From: Comamonas sp. 26 | GTDB lineage: Bacteria; Pseudomonadota; Gammaproteobacteria; Burkholderiales; Burkholderiaceae_C | Direction: 5' to 3' | NCBI RefSeq assembly: GCF_002754475.1 | Contig: NZ_PEFL01000001.1 | Span: 2,232,001 to 2,296,000, forward strand | Length of the DNA stretch: 64,000 nt | Shown: piece by piece, positions 9,633-20,052 of the stretch | How positions within the stretch are numbered: the first letter of the stretch is position 1 | How the letters are laid out: the number at the start of each line of letters is the position of its first letter | Notes under the pieces: generated by a model | Told to the model about the DNA's origin: nothing | The model's input: only the letters and a program-made list of their open reading frames with translations | Databases searched by the model: none | Position numbers and translations under genes: made by a program

Positions 9633-9670
9633 AAAAAACTGCCTGCATCACTCATAGCAATGCAGGCAGT
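9633..9670 (-). terminator. Intrinsic terminator of pobA
   Basis: ACTGCCTGCAT (9638-9648) is perfectly inverted as ATGCAGGCAGT (9660-9670). Read on the minus strand the stem is followed by a T run (9638-9633). It lies about 70 bases after the pobA stop. Confidence 0.85.
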
Positions 9671-9740
9671 CAAAGCCCGGTGCCTGCTCAGACGCCTGGG
9701 CACTCATCAGGGCAGTGACGAGAGCTATCGGCTCACAGGC

Positions 9741-10994
<1,254 letters not shown>

Positions 10995-11036
10995 CTAAGT
11001 TTTGTGCTGCATCAAGACAAAGCCCAGAAGCGTTGT

Positions 11037-11075
11037 TTGCGCGATAATCGCACAACAAGAACGACAATCGCACAA
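11037..11075. promoter_or_regulatory. Probable PobR operator: one inverted pair plus one direct half-site
   Basis: TTGCGCGAT (11037-11045) and ATCGCACAA (11047-11055) form a near-perfect palindrome. The ten bases AATCGCACAA (11046-11055) recur exactly at 11066-11075, a spacing of 20 bases or two helical turns. The elements lie between divergent pobA and pobR, close to the pobR start. Confidence 0.65.
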
Positions 11076-11096
11076 AAACAGATTTGAAGCACATTC

Positions 11097-11885
11097 ATGA
11101 GTGAGCCAAGCCCCCCATCCATTGCCCCAGCCGACTTTATTGCGGGCCTTGCCAAAGGTCTGGCCGTGCTGGAGAGCTTTGACACCGAGCGCCAGCGCCT
11201 GAATGCCACCATGGCCGCCAATCGCGCGGGTATTACCCGCGCCGCAGCGCGCAGACATTTACTCACCCTCGCCTATCTGGGCTACCTTGAAACCGACGGT
11301 AGCTACTACTGGCTGGCGCCCAAGGTCCTGCGACTGTCTGGCAGCTATCTCGCATCAGCCCAGTTGCCGCGCATCGTGCAGCCCGTGCTGCATAGGCTTG
11401 CCGCGCAAACCGGCCTCTCCTACTCATGCGTGGTGCGCGAGGGCAGCGAAGTCGTCATCGTCGCGCGCAGCGCCGTGCATGAAAAAGGGGAGCGACTGAT
11501 GGCCCACGGCCTGCACCTTGGCACGCGCCTGCCCGCCCATGCCACATCCACCGGCCGGGTGCTGCTGGCATCGCTCTCGCCTGCCGAACTGGAAGACTGG
11601 CTGGCCACCTATGACCTGCCCAAACTCACCGCGCATACGGTGTCTGATACGGCGGATTTGAAGACGGTGCTGAGCGAGGTGCGCCGCCTCGACTACTGCC
11701 TGGCGCTTGAAGAGCATGAACTGGCCATCCAGGCCGTGGCCGTGCCGCTGCGCAATATGCAGGGGCGCACCATCGCAGCGCTGAACGTGGTCACGTCCGC
11801 CAAGCGCATGAGCCCGCAAGTCATGCAGCAAGAGATTTTGCCGCTGCTGCAGGAGGCCGCCAGAACTCTGCGCCCTTTGCTCTAA
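11097..11885 (+). CDS. pobR: IclR-family transcriptional regulator, PobR/PcaR type
   Basis: A 262-residue IclR protein. The N-terminal winged helix-turn-helix spans about residues 15-75 (GLAKGLAVLESFD, AGITRAAARRHLLTLAYLGYLE). The C-terminal IclR ligand domain includes LPAHATSTGRVLLA and LEEHELAIQAVAVPLRN. IclR proteins of this subgroup control 4-hydroxybenzoate and protocatechuate genes, acting as activators with the aromatic acid as inducer. Its divergent placement next to pobA and the operator-like repeats in between support the assignment. The gene symbol is inferred from position and family rather than from a diagnostic residue. Confidence 0.82.
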   Translation: MSEPSPPSIAPADFIAGLAKGLAVLESFDTERQRLNATMAANRAGITRAAARRHLLTLAYLGYLETDGSYYWLAPKVLRLSGSYLASAQLPRIVQPVLHRLAAQTGLSYSCVVREGSEVVIVARSAVHEKGERLMAHGLHLGTRLPAHATSTGRVLLASLSPAELEDWLATYDLPKLTAHTVSDTADLKTVLSEVRRLDYCLALEEHELAIQAVAVPLRNMQGRTIAALNVVTSAKRMSPQVMQQEILPLLQEAARTLRPLL

Positions 11886-11898
11886 AACTATGTTTTTT

Positions 11899-11935
11899 AT
11901 AGCAACTAGCGCTTTCAATTAAATGGCTAGAAGCA
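11899..11935. repeat. Degenerate copy of the dispersed palindromic repeat
   Basis: TAGCAACTAGCGCTTT followed by a divergent right arm (AAATGGCTAGAAGCA) lies between convergent pobR and the LysR gene. The core TAGCGCTT is shared with the better copies. Confidence 0.45.
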
Positions 11936-11949
11936 TATTTGACTCAAAA

Positions 11950-12861
11950 TCAGATATGCCCACTCTCCACCGAGCAGACCTGAACGCTGAGTCTGCGCAG
12001 CAACTCAGCCGTGCGCCGCATCAAAGGCGTGGATTTTTTCTTGGCCGGCTGCACCAGACACAGCGTGCTGACAATATGCGGTGACTTGATGGGCACCTCG
12101 ACCAGAGCGGCATCTGTGGCATGACTATGCATGGCGCTATCGGTCAGCGCCGCATAGCCATAGCCGCCACGTACCAGGTCCAGAATGGCCGGCACGCTGG
12201 AAACTTCCCACACCACATTGAGTTTGACCTGAGAAAGCGTGGCCTGCGCCTCCATCAGCTTGCGGAAAATCTGCCCATGCTGGGGCATGATGAGCGGAAA
12301 TTCGTCCAGATGCTCAAACGGAATGCTGGTGCGCCCCGCCAAGGCGCTGGCCGGGCCAATCAGACACAGGCGCTCTTCCAGCACGGGTGTGACTTCGATT
12401 TGCGGGTGCGGCTCAGGCGTGTAGACCAGGCCCAGATCCATGCGTCCCGAGGTCAGCCACTCCGAGATATTCATCGAGAAGCCCTCCACCACGGCCAGCC
12501 GCGCCTTGGGCATTTCCCGGCTGAAAATATCAATCAAGGGCAGAGTCAGCCGCCGCGCCAGACTGGGTGGCAAGCCCACGGTGATGCGGCCCACAGGCTC
12601 ATCGCGCTGACTGCTTAAATCTTCCTTGGCCAGCGCCACGCGCTGCATGATGGCGTTGCCATGCTCCAGCAGGCGTCGACCCGCATCCGTCAGCGTGACG
12701 CCCCGGCCCGTGCGAATGAGCAAGGTTTCGCGCAGCTCGGTCTCAAGCGCCCGCACCTGACGGCTGAGCGCAGGCTGAGCGGTGTCCAGCAGCACTGCGG
12801 CCTTGCTGAAGCTGCCCACTTCGGCGACTCGCACAAAGGTCTCAATTTGCTGCAAATTCAT
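11950..12861 (-). CDS. LysR-family transcriptional regulator
   Basis: A standard LysR protein of 303 residues from the ATG at 12861 (MNLQQIETFVRVAEVGS), which has a GAGAGG ribosome site eight bases upstream; the GTG three codons earlier is less likely. The N-terminal helix-turn-helix (SFSKAAVLLDTAQPALSRQVRALE) is followed by a periplasmic-binding-like effector domain (GRITVGLPPSLARRLT, GRMDLGLVYTPEPH). The type resembles regulators of nitrogen or organic-acid use. It is transcribed away from a Bug/TctC binding-protein gene 195 bases off, so control of that gene by its ligand is the likely role. Confidence 0.88.
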   Translation of the reverse strand: MNLQQIETFVRVAEVGSFSKAAVLLDTAQPALSRQVRALETELRETLLIRTGRGVTLTDAGRRLLEHGNAIMQRVALAKEDLSSQRDEPVGRITVGLPPSLARRLTLPLIDIFSREMPKARLAVVEGFSMNISEWLTSGRMDLGLVYTPEPHPQIEVTPVLEERLCLIGPASALAGRTSIPFEHLDEFPLIMPQHGQIFRKLMEAQATLSQVKLNVVWEVSSVPAILDLVRGGYGYAALTDSAMHSHATDAALVEVPIKSPHIVSTLCLVQPAKKKSTPLMRRTAELLRRLSVQVCSVESGHI

Positions 12862-12881
12862 GTCATCCACCTCTCAATACA

Positions 12882-12930
12882 AGCTATGCTATTTTGCTAT
12901 AGCTGCTAGCCCCAGCTAGGCCTAGGTGTT
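12882..12930. promoter_or_regulatory. Repeat-rich intergenic segment between the LysR gene and its divergent target
   Basis: Contains GCTATGCTATTTTGCTATAG and GCTAGCCCCAGCTAGGCCTAG, which are overlapping short inverted repeats. They include TAGCTGCTAG, shared with the dispersed intergenic repeat. Promoters and a LysR operator are expected here but cannot be separated from the repeat by eye. Confidence 0.35.
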
Positions 12931-13055
12931 TTAAGCCCCGGTGACACAATGTAATCAACTGGGCATAAATACCTAAAAATAACAGCCGACGAGATCAACA
13001 ATGCGTGACAAAAACACGCAGCTCATCACTGACAGTCCTTCCAGGGAGACAAAAA

Positions 13056-14054
13056 ATGACTCAATCGCTCAATATGAGCCGTCGCAAAGCCGCATTCGCG
13101 CTGGGCGCGATTGCCGCTGCCGTGGCATCCCCCAGCTTTGCGCAAAGCGCCAAGTGGCCCACCAAGTCCTCGCGCATCATCAACCCTTTCCCCGTGGGTG
13201 GTGGTCCTGACGGCCTGTCGCGCCTCGTGGCCGACAAGCTGGGTCGAGCCTGGGGCCAGCCTGTGGTGGTGGAAAACCGCCCCGGCGGCAACGGCTTCAT
13301 CGCCATCAGCGAATTCAAGCGTGGCGCTACAGACGGCACGGACATGATCCAGCTGGACAACGTCCACATCGCAGCCTACCCCCACCTGTTCAAGAAGCTG
13401 CCTTACGACTTGAACAAGGATTTCGAAATTCTGCTGCCCCTGTTCCGCAACTTCTTCTTTGTTTGCGTTCCAGTCAACAGCCCCTACAAAACCATTGGCG
13501 ACCTGATTGCAGACGCCAAGGCCAACCCCGGCAAGCTGAACTATGGCTCCTGGTCCGTGGGCAACCCCGTGCACCTGGGTTCGGCCCTGCTGGAGAACCA
13601 GACCGGCACCAAAATGGAGCACGTGATCTACAAGGAAACCAGCCAGCTGTATCAAGGCGTTGCCAATGGCGAGCTGACCTTTGCTCTGGGCTCTCTGGGC
13701 ACCGCAGGCCCTCTGGTGCGTGGTGGCAAGCTGCGCTTCCTGGCTGTCGCCGGACCCAAGCGTATTGCCGGTTTCGAGAACGTGCCGACTGTGTCCGAAT
13801 CGGGTGGCCCTAAGGACTACGCTGTGATCGGCTGGAACGCCCTGGCCGTGCGCCCCGGCACACCGGCTGCCGTGATCGAGAAGATTCAAGCCGATACCCG
13901 TCTGGCTCTGACCGGTCAAGACGTCAAGGACAAGTTCACCGCCTTCGGCTACGAATCCTTCAACCCCACGCCCGCTGAATTCAAGGCCTTCATGGCCGCT
14001 GAAAGCAAGCGCTTTGGCGAAGTTATCAAGAAGGCGGGCCTGGCTCTGGATTAA
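13056..14054 (+). CDS. Bug/TctC-type periplasmic binding protein
   Basis: A 332-residue solute-binding protein. The ATG at 13056 has a good ribosome site (AGGGAG) and gives a signal peptide with a twin-arginine-like SRRKAAF before a hydrophobic stretch ending SPSFAQ. Upstream in-frame codons from 13005 are not needed. Bug features follow: IINPFPVGGGPDGLSRLVAD, ENRPGGNGFIAIS, PYKTIGDLIADAKANPGKLNYG. It probably binds an organic acid. It is divergent from a LysR gene and convergent with an MFS carrier gene, with no TctAB membrane genes beside it. Confidence 0.9.
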   Translation: MTQSLNMSRRKAAFALGAIAAAVASPSFAQSAKWPTKSSRIINPFPVGGGPDGLSRLVADKLGRAWGQPVVVENRPGGNGFIAISEFKRGATDGTDMIQLDNVHIAAYPHLFKKLPYDLNKDFEILLPLFRNFFFVCVPVNSPYKTIGDLIADAKANPGKLNYGSWSVGNPVHLGSALLENQTGTKMEHVIYKETSQLYQGVANGELTFALGSLGTAGPLVRGGKLRFLAVAGPKRIAGFENVPTVSESGGPKDYAVIGWNALAVRPGTPAAVIEKIQADTRLALTGQDVKDKFTAFGYESFNPTPAEFKAFMAAESKRFGEVIKKAGLALD

Positions 14055-14076
14055 TTTCAACAGCCATCTCACCTGT

Positions 14077-14106
14077 AAAAAAGCCGCCTCTTGAAGGCGG
14101 CTTTTT
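14077..14106 (+). terminator. Intrinsic terminator after the Bug gene
   Basis: AGCCGCCT (14082-14089) pairs with AGGCGGCT (14095-14102), with A residues before and T residues after, so it can work in both directions. Confidence 0.85.
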
Positions 14107-14138
14107 CTTGCCTGAACATTGAGTCATTTATCCCAAAC

Positions 14139-14166
14139 AAAACGCCCGGAACCAGCCAGGCGTTTT
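14139..14166 (-). terminator. Second bidirectional terminator hairpin, for the MFS gene
   Basis: AAAACGCC (14139-14146) is inverted as GGCGTTTT (14159-14166). It lies about 25 bases after the stop of the minus-strand carrier gene. Confidence 0.75.
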
Positions 14167-14190
14167 GCATTAAGCGCTTAGCGCTATGAC

Positions 14191-15531
14191 TTACTGATCA
14201 CGAGTCTCCAGCGCGCGGTTGATACCCAGAGCCACCAAGGTGCACAGCGCGCCCGACAGCAAGTAGATACCTAGTGCCACCAGACCAAACTTGGCCGACA
14301 CACCCAGCGCCACCAGTGGTGCAAAGGCCGCGCCAATCAGCCAAGCCATATCCGTGGTCAGTGCAGCGCCGGTGTAACGGTAGCGCGAGGAGAAGTTGGA
14401 AGTCACCGTGCCCGATGCCTGACCATAGGACAGACCCAGCAAAACAAAGCCCACAATGATGAACACATTGTTGCCCGTAGTGCCGCTACCCAGCAGCCAG
14501 GGAGCCAGAAAGCTGAAGATACCAATCAGGCAGGCCATGGCACCCAGCGTGTTGCGGCGCCCTACCCTGTCTGCCAGCCAGCCCGACACCATGATGGCCA
14601 CACCCGCCAGCAGCGCGCCAATAATCTGCACCACCAGCACCGAGATGACCGACTGATCGGAGTACATCGAGATCCAGGACAGCGGAAACACCGTCACCAG
14701 ATGGAACAGTGCAAAGCTGGCCAGCGCGGCAAAAGCGCCAATCATTACATTGCGGCCTTCATTGCTGAGAAGGCGTGTCACGCTGACGGGTTCCAGCTCG
14801 CGCTCTTGCAGCAGCTGTGTATAGGATTGGCCTACAACCAAGCGCAGACGGGCGAAGAGCGCTACAACATTCACAGCAAAAGCCACGCAGAAGGGGTAGC
14901 GCCAGCCATAGCTCAGAAACTCATCAGCCGTCAGGCTTGAGTACAGAAAGGCAAACAGTGCAGCAGCAAGGACAAAGCCCAGAGGTGCCCCCAACTGCCC
15001 AATCATTGAATACCAACCGCGCTTGTCCTGCGGAGCCGACATGGCCAGCAGCGAAGGCAGACCATCCCAGGAGCCGCCCATCGCCAAACCCTGGCCGATA
15101 CGCAGCACGACCAACGCCCAGACTGCCTTCATGCCCGCATCGGCATAGCTGGGCAAAAACGTCATGCTCACTGTGCACACACCCAGCAGCAACAGCGCCA
15201 GTGTCAGCTTGGTGGCACGGCCCCAGCGGCGCTGCACGGCCATGGATAGCGCCGTACCGATGGGGCGGGCAATGAAGGCCAGCGAGAAGATGGCAAACGC
15301 GGCCAGCGTGCCATCGAGCTTGGACAGGTAGGGGAATAGCAGCGTGGGGAACACCAGCACGCAGGCAATGCCAAACACAAAGAAATCAAAATACTCGGAA
15401 GAGCGCCCAATGATGACGCCCACCGCGATTTCACCGGGGGTCACATCTTCATCAGTATCCGCGTAGGCCAGGGTTTCCGAGTTCTCATAGTCTTGCTGAG
15501 TAAGACCAATGGACGGGTTCAAGCTTGTCAT
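14191..15531 (-). CDS. MFS transporter, metabolite:H+ symporter type
   Basis: A 446-residue inner-membrane carrier with about 12 hydrophobic segments from the ATG at 15531 (MTSLNPSIGL), which has an AGGAG ribosome site; a 20-residue longer frame is unlikely. Motifs of the metabolite-H+ symporter group are visible: GVIIGRSSEYFDFFVFG in the first segment, RPIGTAL, RIGQGLAMGGSWDG, and the cytoplasmic loop motif SGWLADRVGRRNT. Such carriers import mono-, di- or aromatic carboxylates. It is convergent with a Bug binding protein; a joint role with that gene is possible but unproven. Confidence 0.88.
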   Translation of the reverse strand: MTSLNPSIGLTQQDYENSETLAYADTDEDVTPGEIAVGVIIGRSSEYFDFFVFGIACVLVFPTLLFPYLSKLDGTLAAFAIFSLAFIARPIGTALSMAVQRRWGRATKLTLALLLLGVCTVSMTFLPSYADAGMKAVWALVVLRIGQGLAMGGSWDGLPSLLAMSAPQDKRGWYSMIGQLGAPLGFVLAAALFAFLYSSLTADEFLSYGWRYPFCVAFAVNVVALFARLRLVVGQSYTQLLQERELEPVSVTRLLSNEGRNVMIGAFAALASFALFHLVTVFPLSWISMYSDQSVISVLVVQIIGALLAGVAIMVSGWLADRVGRRNTLGAMACLIGIFSFLAPWLLGSGTTGNNVFIIVGFVLLGLSYGQASGTVTSNFSSRYRYTGAALTTDMAWLIGAAFAPLVALGVSAKFGLVALGIYLLSGALCTLVALGINRALETRDQ

Positions 15532-15869
15532 AAAGGGTCTACTCCTTGTCTTGCTGTTCAGTCCCGGGGACGCTTTCCGTTCTACGCCCAAGAATGTGCA
15601 GCTGCAATAGAGTTTTTGCCCTCAGTACTGTCAGCCAACCGACAAGCAGATGAGCTTTGAGGGCTGATTTGACAATTACAAGCCCTGTTTGGCCATCTTT
15701 TCAGGCCCGTCAAATGCCTGCTAACTCATTGTCACATAGCGTATTTTTAAAACCACTACATTGACCTGAGACAAAATGTCCAATAGACAAATGACACTCA
15801 GGTATTACATTTGCGGAGATCCAGTAATCCGCGTTTACACCTAAGCGCGACTTTGTCACGCCTAAAGCA
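15532..15869. promoter_or_regulatory. Divergent promoter region between the MFS gene and the cyo operon
   Basis: The segment contains the arms ACCTGAG (15764-15770) and CTCAGGT (15797-15803), an exact seven-base dyad 26 bases apart, the first preceded by TTG to give a TTGACC -35-like element. A second small dyad, GCGGA/TCCGC, follows before cyoA. No gene is evident. Confidence 0.4.
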
Positions 15870-16925
15870 ATGTTAAAAATCAAGGAAATCCGTGGGCCCG
15901 CGTGGCTCGCAGCGGCTGCTTTGACTGCGACCCTCGCCGGTTGCAGCAAACTTGTCGTGCTCAACCCAGCTGGCGATATTGCCAAGCAACAGGGCGATCT
16001 GGTCATTACGGCCACCTTGCTGATGCTGCTCATCATCGTCCCCGTCATCTTTTTGACGCTGCTGTTCGCCTGGAAATACCGCCAGTCCAACACAGAAGCC
16101 ACGTACGACCCCGAATGGCACCATTCCACAGCGCTGGAACTGGTGATCTGGACCGTTCCTCTGCTCATCGTTATTGCTCTGGGTGCCATCACCTGGATCA
16201 GTACCCACAAGCTGGACCCTTACCGCCCTCTGGACCGCGTCTCCTCAACCAAGGCCCTGTCTGCTGACGTCAAGCCTCTGGAAGTGCAAGTCGTTTCCAT
16301 GGACTGGAAGTGGCTGTTCTTCTACCCCGAGCAAGGTATTGCCTCGGTGAATGAACTGGCTGCTCCTGTGGATCGCCCCATTCATTTCAAGCTGACAGCG
16401 TCCAACACCATGAGCGCTTTCTACGTGCCTGATCTGGCCGGCATGATCTACACCATGCCCGGCATGCAGACAGAGCTGAACGCCGTGGTCAACAAACCTG
16501 GCGTGTACAAGGGCATGGCCTCGCACTACAGCGGCGCAGGCTTTGCAGGCATGAACTTCAAGTTCCATGGCGTGAGCAATGAAGAGTTTGACCAGTGGGT
16601 GGCCAAGGCCAAGACTGAAGGCAAGACTCTGACTCGCAATGCCTACCTCGACCTGGTCAAGCCCAGCGAGCGTAACCCTGTCGAACGCTTCGCCGCCGTG
16701 GATGAAGGCCTGTACACCAAGGTCCTGAACCGCTGCGTGGAAGACGGCAAAAAGTGCATGAACGAAATCATGGCCATTGATGCTGCCGGTGGTGGCGGCC
16801 ATGCCTCGCACGGCAAGACCTCCAGCGTGAGCCTGCCCCTGGACGTTTGCACATCCAAGGACGCTGACCGCGTTGTGGCTTTGCTCGACGAAGTCGCAGC
16901 CTCCGGAGCTGTCGCACAGCAATAA
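15870..16925 (+). CDS. cyoA: Cytochrome bo3 ubiquinol oxidase subunit II
   Basis: A 351-residue lipoprotein subunit: signal and lipobox LAGC with the modified Cys at residue 25, two membrane segments (about residues 45-70 and 90-112) and a periplasmic cupredoxin domain. The CuA ligand set is absent (the position reads SHYSGAGFAGMNFKFHG), so it is a quinol rather than a cytochrome-c oxidase subunit. The C-terminal tail is longer than in E. coli and carries extra cysteines (NRCVEDGKKCM, LDVCTSK). It leads the cyoABCD operon. Confidence 0.93.
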   Translation: MLKIKEIRGPAWLAAAALTATLAGCSKLVVLNPAGDIAKQQGDLVITATLLMLLIIVPVIFLTLLFAWKYRQSNTEATYDPEWHHSTALELVIWTVPLLIVIALGAITWISTHKLDPYRPLDRVSSTKALSADVKPLEVQVVSMDWKWLFFYPEQGIASVNELAAPVDRPIHFKLTASNTMSAFYVPDLAGMIYTMPGMQTELNAVVNKPGVYKGMASHYSGAGFAGMNFKFHGVSNEEFDQWVAKAKTEGKTLTRNAYLDLVKPSERNPVERFAAVDEGLYTKVLNRCVEDGKKCMNEIMAIDAAGGGGHASHGKTSSVSLPLDVCTSKDADRVVALLDEVAASGAVAQQ

Positions 16926-16986
16926 GTAGCTTACGGAGCGGATGAGCTTAGGCCCCGCCACTCCAATACGACAAAAGTGACTCAAC

Positions 16987-18993
16987 ATGTCTGAAACAAC
17001 AACCCCGGCCGCACACTGGCTGCTGGGCCGCATCACATGGGATCAGATTCCCATGACGCATGAGCCCATCGTGCTCATGACCTTTATCGCCGTGGTGCTT
17101 GGCGGCCTCGTGGTGGTTGGCGGCCTGACCAAGTTCCGCCTCTGGGCCCCACTCTGGAACGACTGGATCACCTCCATTGACCACAAGAAGATCGGCATCA
17201 TGTACATGATCCTCGGTCTGGTCATGTTCCTGCGCGGCTTTGCCGATGCGGTGATGATGCGTATCCAGCAGTCCATGGCCTTCGGTGAAAACCTCGGCTA
17301 CCTGCCTCCCCACCACTACGACCAGATCTTCACAGCCCACGGCGTGATCATGATCTTCTTCGTGGCGATGCCCTTCGTGACCGGTCTGATGAACTATCTG
17401 GTTCCTCTGCAGATCGGTGCACGTGACGTGTCCTTCCCGTTCCTGAACAACTTCAGCTTCTGGATGACCACTGGCGGCGCCGTGCTGGTGATGATCTCCC
17501 TGTTCCTGGGCGAGTTCTCCACCTCCGGCTGGCTGGCTCTGTCCAATCTGGGGCACCAGAGCGGAAGTACGGGTCTTGACTACTACATCTGGGGCCTTCA
17601 GGTCGCCGGTGTCGGTACGACACTTTCAGGTATCAACCTGATCGTGACCATCATCAAGATGCGCGCTCCTGGCATGAACCTGATGAAGATGCCCGTCTTC
17701 ACATGGACTGCCCTGTGCACCAACGCCCTGATCGTGGCTTCGTTCCCCGTGCTGACCGCCGCTCTGGTGCTCATGTCGCTGGACCGCTACATGGGTACGC
17801 ACTTCTTCTCGAACGACTTCGGTGGCAACCCGATGTTGTACGTGAACCTGATCTGGATCTGGGGTCACCCTGAGGTCTACATCCTGATCCTGCCCTGCTT
17901 CGGTGTGTTCTCCGAAATCGTGGCGACGTTCAGCCGCAAGCGTCTGTTTGGCTACACCTCGATGGTTTACGCCACCGTGTGTATCACCATCCTGTCCTAC
18001 CTGGTGTGGCTGCACCACTTCTTCACCATGGGTTCGGGTGCCAGTGTGAATACCTTCTTCGGTATCACCACGATGATTATTTCGATCCCTACGGGCGCGA
18101 AGATCTTCAACTGGCTGTTCACCATGTACAAGGGCCGCATCCGCTTCACAGTGCCTATGCTGTGGACCGTGGGCTTCATGGTGACCTTCGCCATCGGCGG
18201 TATGACCGGTGTTCTGCTGGCCGTGCCACCTGCTGACTTTGTGCTGCACAACTCGCTGTTCCTGATCGCCCACTTCCACAACGTGATCATTGGCGGCGTG
18301 GTGTTTGCCGTGTTTGCCGGTATCAACTACTGGTTCCCCAAGGCTTTTGGCTTCAAGCTCAATGAGTTCTGGGGCAAGGCATCGTTCTGGTTCTGGCTGG
18401 TCGGTTTCTGGGTTGCTTTCACACCCCTGTACATCCTGGGTCTGATGGGCGTCACTCGCCGCGCCAACCACTTTGACGATCCTTCGCTGCAAATCTGGTT
18501 CATCATTGCCGCCTTCGGCGCTGCCTTGATTGCCGCTGGTATTGGCTGCTTCTTCATCCAACTGGCCGTGTCCATCTGGAAGCGTGACGAACTGCGCGAC
18601 GTGACTGGCGACCCATGGGAAGGCCGTACGCTGGAGTGGGCAACTTCCTCGCCTCCTCCCCAGTACAACTTTGCCTTCACCCCCGTGGTGCATGACATCG
18701 ACGCCTGGCACGACATGAAGAAGCACGGCTATGAGCGCAAGCTGTCCGGTTTCGAGCCCGTTCACATGCCTGCCAATACTGGCGCTGGCGTGGTGATTGC
18801 TGGCCTGTCCACCGTTCTGGGCTTTGCTCTGATCTGGCACATGTGGCCGCTGACGATCGCTTCGTTCATCGCAACCGTGCTGGCTTCGATCATCCATACC
18901 TTCAACTACAAGCGTGACTACTACATCCCCGCAGCCGTTGTGGCAGCGACGGAAGAAGCACGTACCAAGCAGCTTGCAGCAGCCCATGTCTAA
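16987..18993 (+). CDS. cyoB: Cytochrome bo3 ubiquinol oxidase subunit I
   Basis: The 668-residue haem-copper catalytic subunit with about 15 membrane segments. It shows [11 protein letters not shown] near the N-terminus, a haem His in [11 protein letters not shown], CuB ligand and His-Tyr region [12 protein letters not shown], the CuB His pair VWLHHFF and haem ligands in [11 protein letters not shown]. It reduces O2 to water at haem o/CuB with ubiquinol as donor and pumps protons. Its last bases overlap the start of cyoC. The haem O synthase gene cyoE is not in this window. Confidence 0.96.
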   Translation: MSETTTPAAHWLLGRITWDQIPMTHEPIVLMTFIAVVLGGLVVVGGLTKFRLWAPLWNDWITSIDHKKIGIMYMILGLVMFLRGFADAVMMRIQQSMAFGENLGYLPPHHYDQIFTAHGVIMIFFVAMPFVTGLMNYLVPLQIGARDVSFPFLNNFSFWMTTGGAVLVMISLFLGEFSTSGWLALSNLGHQSGSTGLDYYIWGLQVAGVGTTLSGINLIVTIIKMRAPGMNLMKMPVFTWTALCTNALIVASFPVLTAALVLMSLDRYMGTHFFSNDFGGNPMLYVNLIWIWGHPEVYILILPCFGVFSEIVATFSRKRLFGYTSMVYATVCITILSYLVWLHHFFTMGSGASVNTFFGITTMIISIPTGAKIFNWLFTMYKGRIRFTVPMLWTVGFMVTFAIGGMTGVLLAVPPADFVLHNSLFLIAHFHNVIIGGVVFAVFAGINYWFPKAFGFKLNEFWGKASFWFWLVGFWVAFTPLYILGLMGVTRRANHFDDPSLQIWFIIAAFGAALIAAGIGCFFIQLAVSIWKRDELRDVTGDPWEGRTLEWATSSPPPQYNFAFTPVVHDIDAWHDMKKHGYERKLSGFEPVHMPANTGAGVVIAGLSTVLGFALIWHMWPLTIASFIATVLASIIHTFNYKRDYYIPAAVVAATEEARTKQLAAAHV

Positions 18994-19618
18994 TACACAT
19001 ATCCACGCTGGCGGCGCTGCCGCCCTGGCCAAGCGCGAGTACCACCTCGCGCATGAGCCCCACCCAGAAAACGGGACCTCGCTGGGCTTCTGGCTCTACC
19101 TGATGAGCGACTGCTTGATCTTTGCAGCGCTGTTCGCCACCTACGGCGTGCTGGGCCGCAACTATGCTGGCGGCCCCAGCGGCAAGGATCTGTTTGATCT
19201 GAGCCTGGTGGCCGTCAACACGGCCTTCCTGCTGATGTCGTCGATCACCTTCGGCTTTGCCATGCTGCAAAAGCAGAAGAAGAACGTCAACGGCACTCTG
19301 CTGTGGCTGGCCATCACCGGCCTGCTGGGCGCTGCCTTCCTGGCAGTGGAACTCTATGAGTTCCACCATCTGATCCATCAAGGTGCAACGCCTCAGAGCA
19401 GCGCCTTCCTGTCGTCCTTCTTCACGCTGGTGGGCACCCACGGTATCCACGTGACCTTCGGCCTGGTCTGGCTGATCACCCTGATGATCCAGATCAAGAA
19501 GCACGGCCTGATCAACGAGAACGTGCGCCGTATTAACTGCCTGTCCATGTTCTGGCACTTCTTGGACGTGGTCTGGATCGGCGTGTTCACCTTTGTGTAT
19601 CTGATGGGGGTGCTGTAA
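18986..19618 (+). CDS. cyoC: Cytochrome bo3 ubiquinol oxidase subunit III
   Basis: A 210-residue membrane subunit with five hydrophobic segments, starting at the ATG at 18986 ([10 protein letters not shown]), which overlaps the end of cyoB by eight bases; the longer in-frame extension from 18914 lies inside cyoB and is not used. Subunit III features include [22 protein letters not shown] and [13 protein letters not shown]. It stabilises subunit I. The stop is followed immediately by the cyoD ATG. Confidence 0.94.
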   Translation: MSNTHIHAGGAAALAKREYHLAHEPHPENGTSLGFWLYLMSDCLIFAALFATYGVLGRNYAGGPSGKDLFDLSLVAVNTAFLLMSSITFGFAMLQKQKKNVNGTLLWLAITGLLGAAFLAVELYEFHHLIHQGATPQSSAFLSSFFTLVGTHGIHVTFGLVWLITLMIQIKKHGLINENVRRINCLSMFWHFLDVVWIGVFTFVYLMGVL

Positions 19619-20044
19619 ATGAGCGCACACGATATCCACGCTGGCCACGACGATCACCACGATCACGATGACCTGCACGTCACCATGGGTGACTATGTGA
19701 AGGGCTTCATCCTGGCCGTCATCCTGACAGCCATCCCCTTCTATCTGGTCATGAATGGCGTCATCACCGACCGCGCCACCGCTGTCGGCGTGCTGGGTCT
19801 GTTCGCCATCATTCAGGTGCTGGTGCACATGGTGTACTTCCTGCACATGAACGGCAAGATCCAGGGCGGCTGGACCATGCTGTCCACCATCTTCACAGTC
19901 ATCTTCCTGTCCATCGCGATTGCTGGCACCTTGTGGGTCATGTTCCACATGAACGCCAACATGATGCCCGGCCATGAGATGCACCCGGCAGCCAGCCATG
20001 CAGATCATGCGGGTCACACAGCTCCTGCTGCAGTCACCCCTTGA
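19619..20044 (+). CDS. cyoD: Cytochrome bo3 ubiquinol oxidase subunit IV
   Basis: A 141-residue small membrane subunit with three hydrophobic segments (VKGFILAVILTAIPFYLVM, then AIIQVLVHMVYFLHM, then a third) and His-rich ends (N-terminal HDDHHDHDD, C-terminal HADHAGH). Such His clusters may simply be local metal-binding low complexity. It starts on the base after the cyoC stop codon, which indicates one transcript. Confidence 0.92.
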   Translation: MSAHDIHAGHDDHHDHDDLHVTMGDYVKGFILAVILTAIPFYLVMNGVITDRATAVGVLGLFAIIQVLVHMVYFLHMNGKIQGGWTMLSTIFTVIFLSIAIAGTLWVMFHMNANMMPGHEMHPAASHADHAGHTAPAAVTP

Positions 20045-20052
20045 CTGAATAC

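Noticed and set aside
15870..16925. Cytochrome c oxidase subunit II (CoxB) with CuA
   Set aside because: The CuA cysteine/histidine set is missing and the neighbours are cyoB, cyoC and cyoD.
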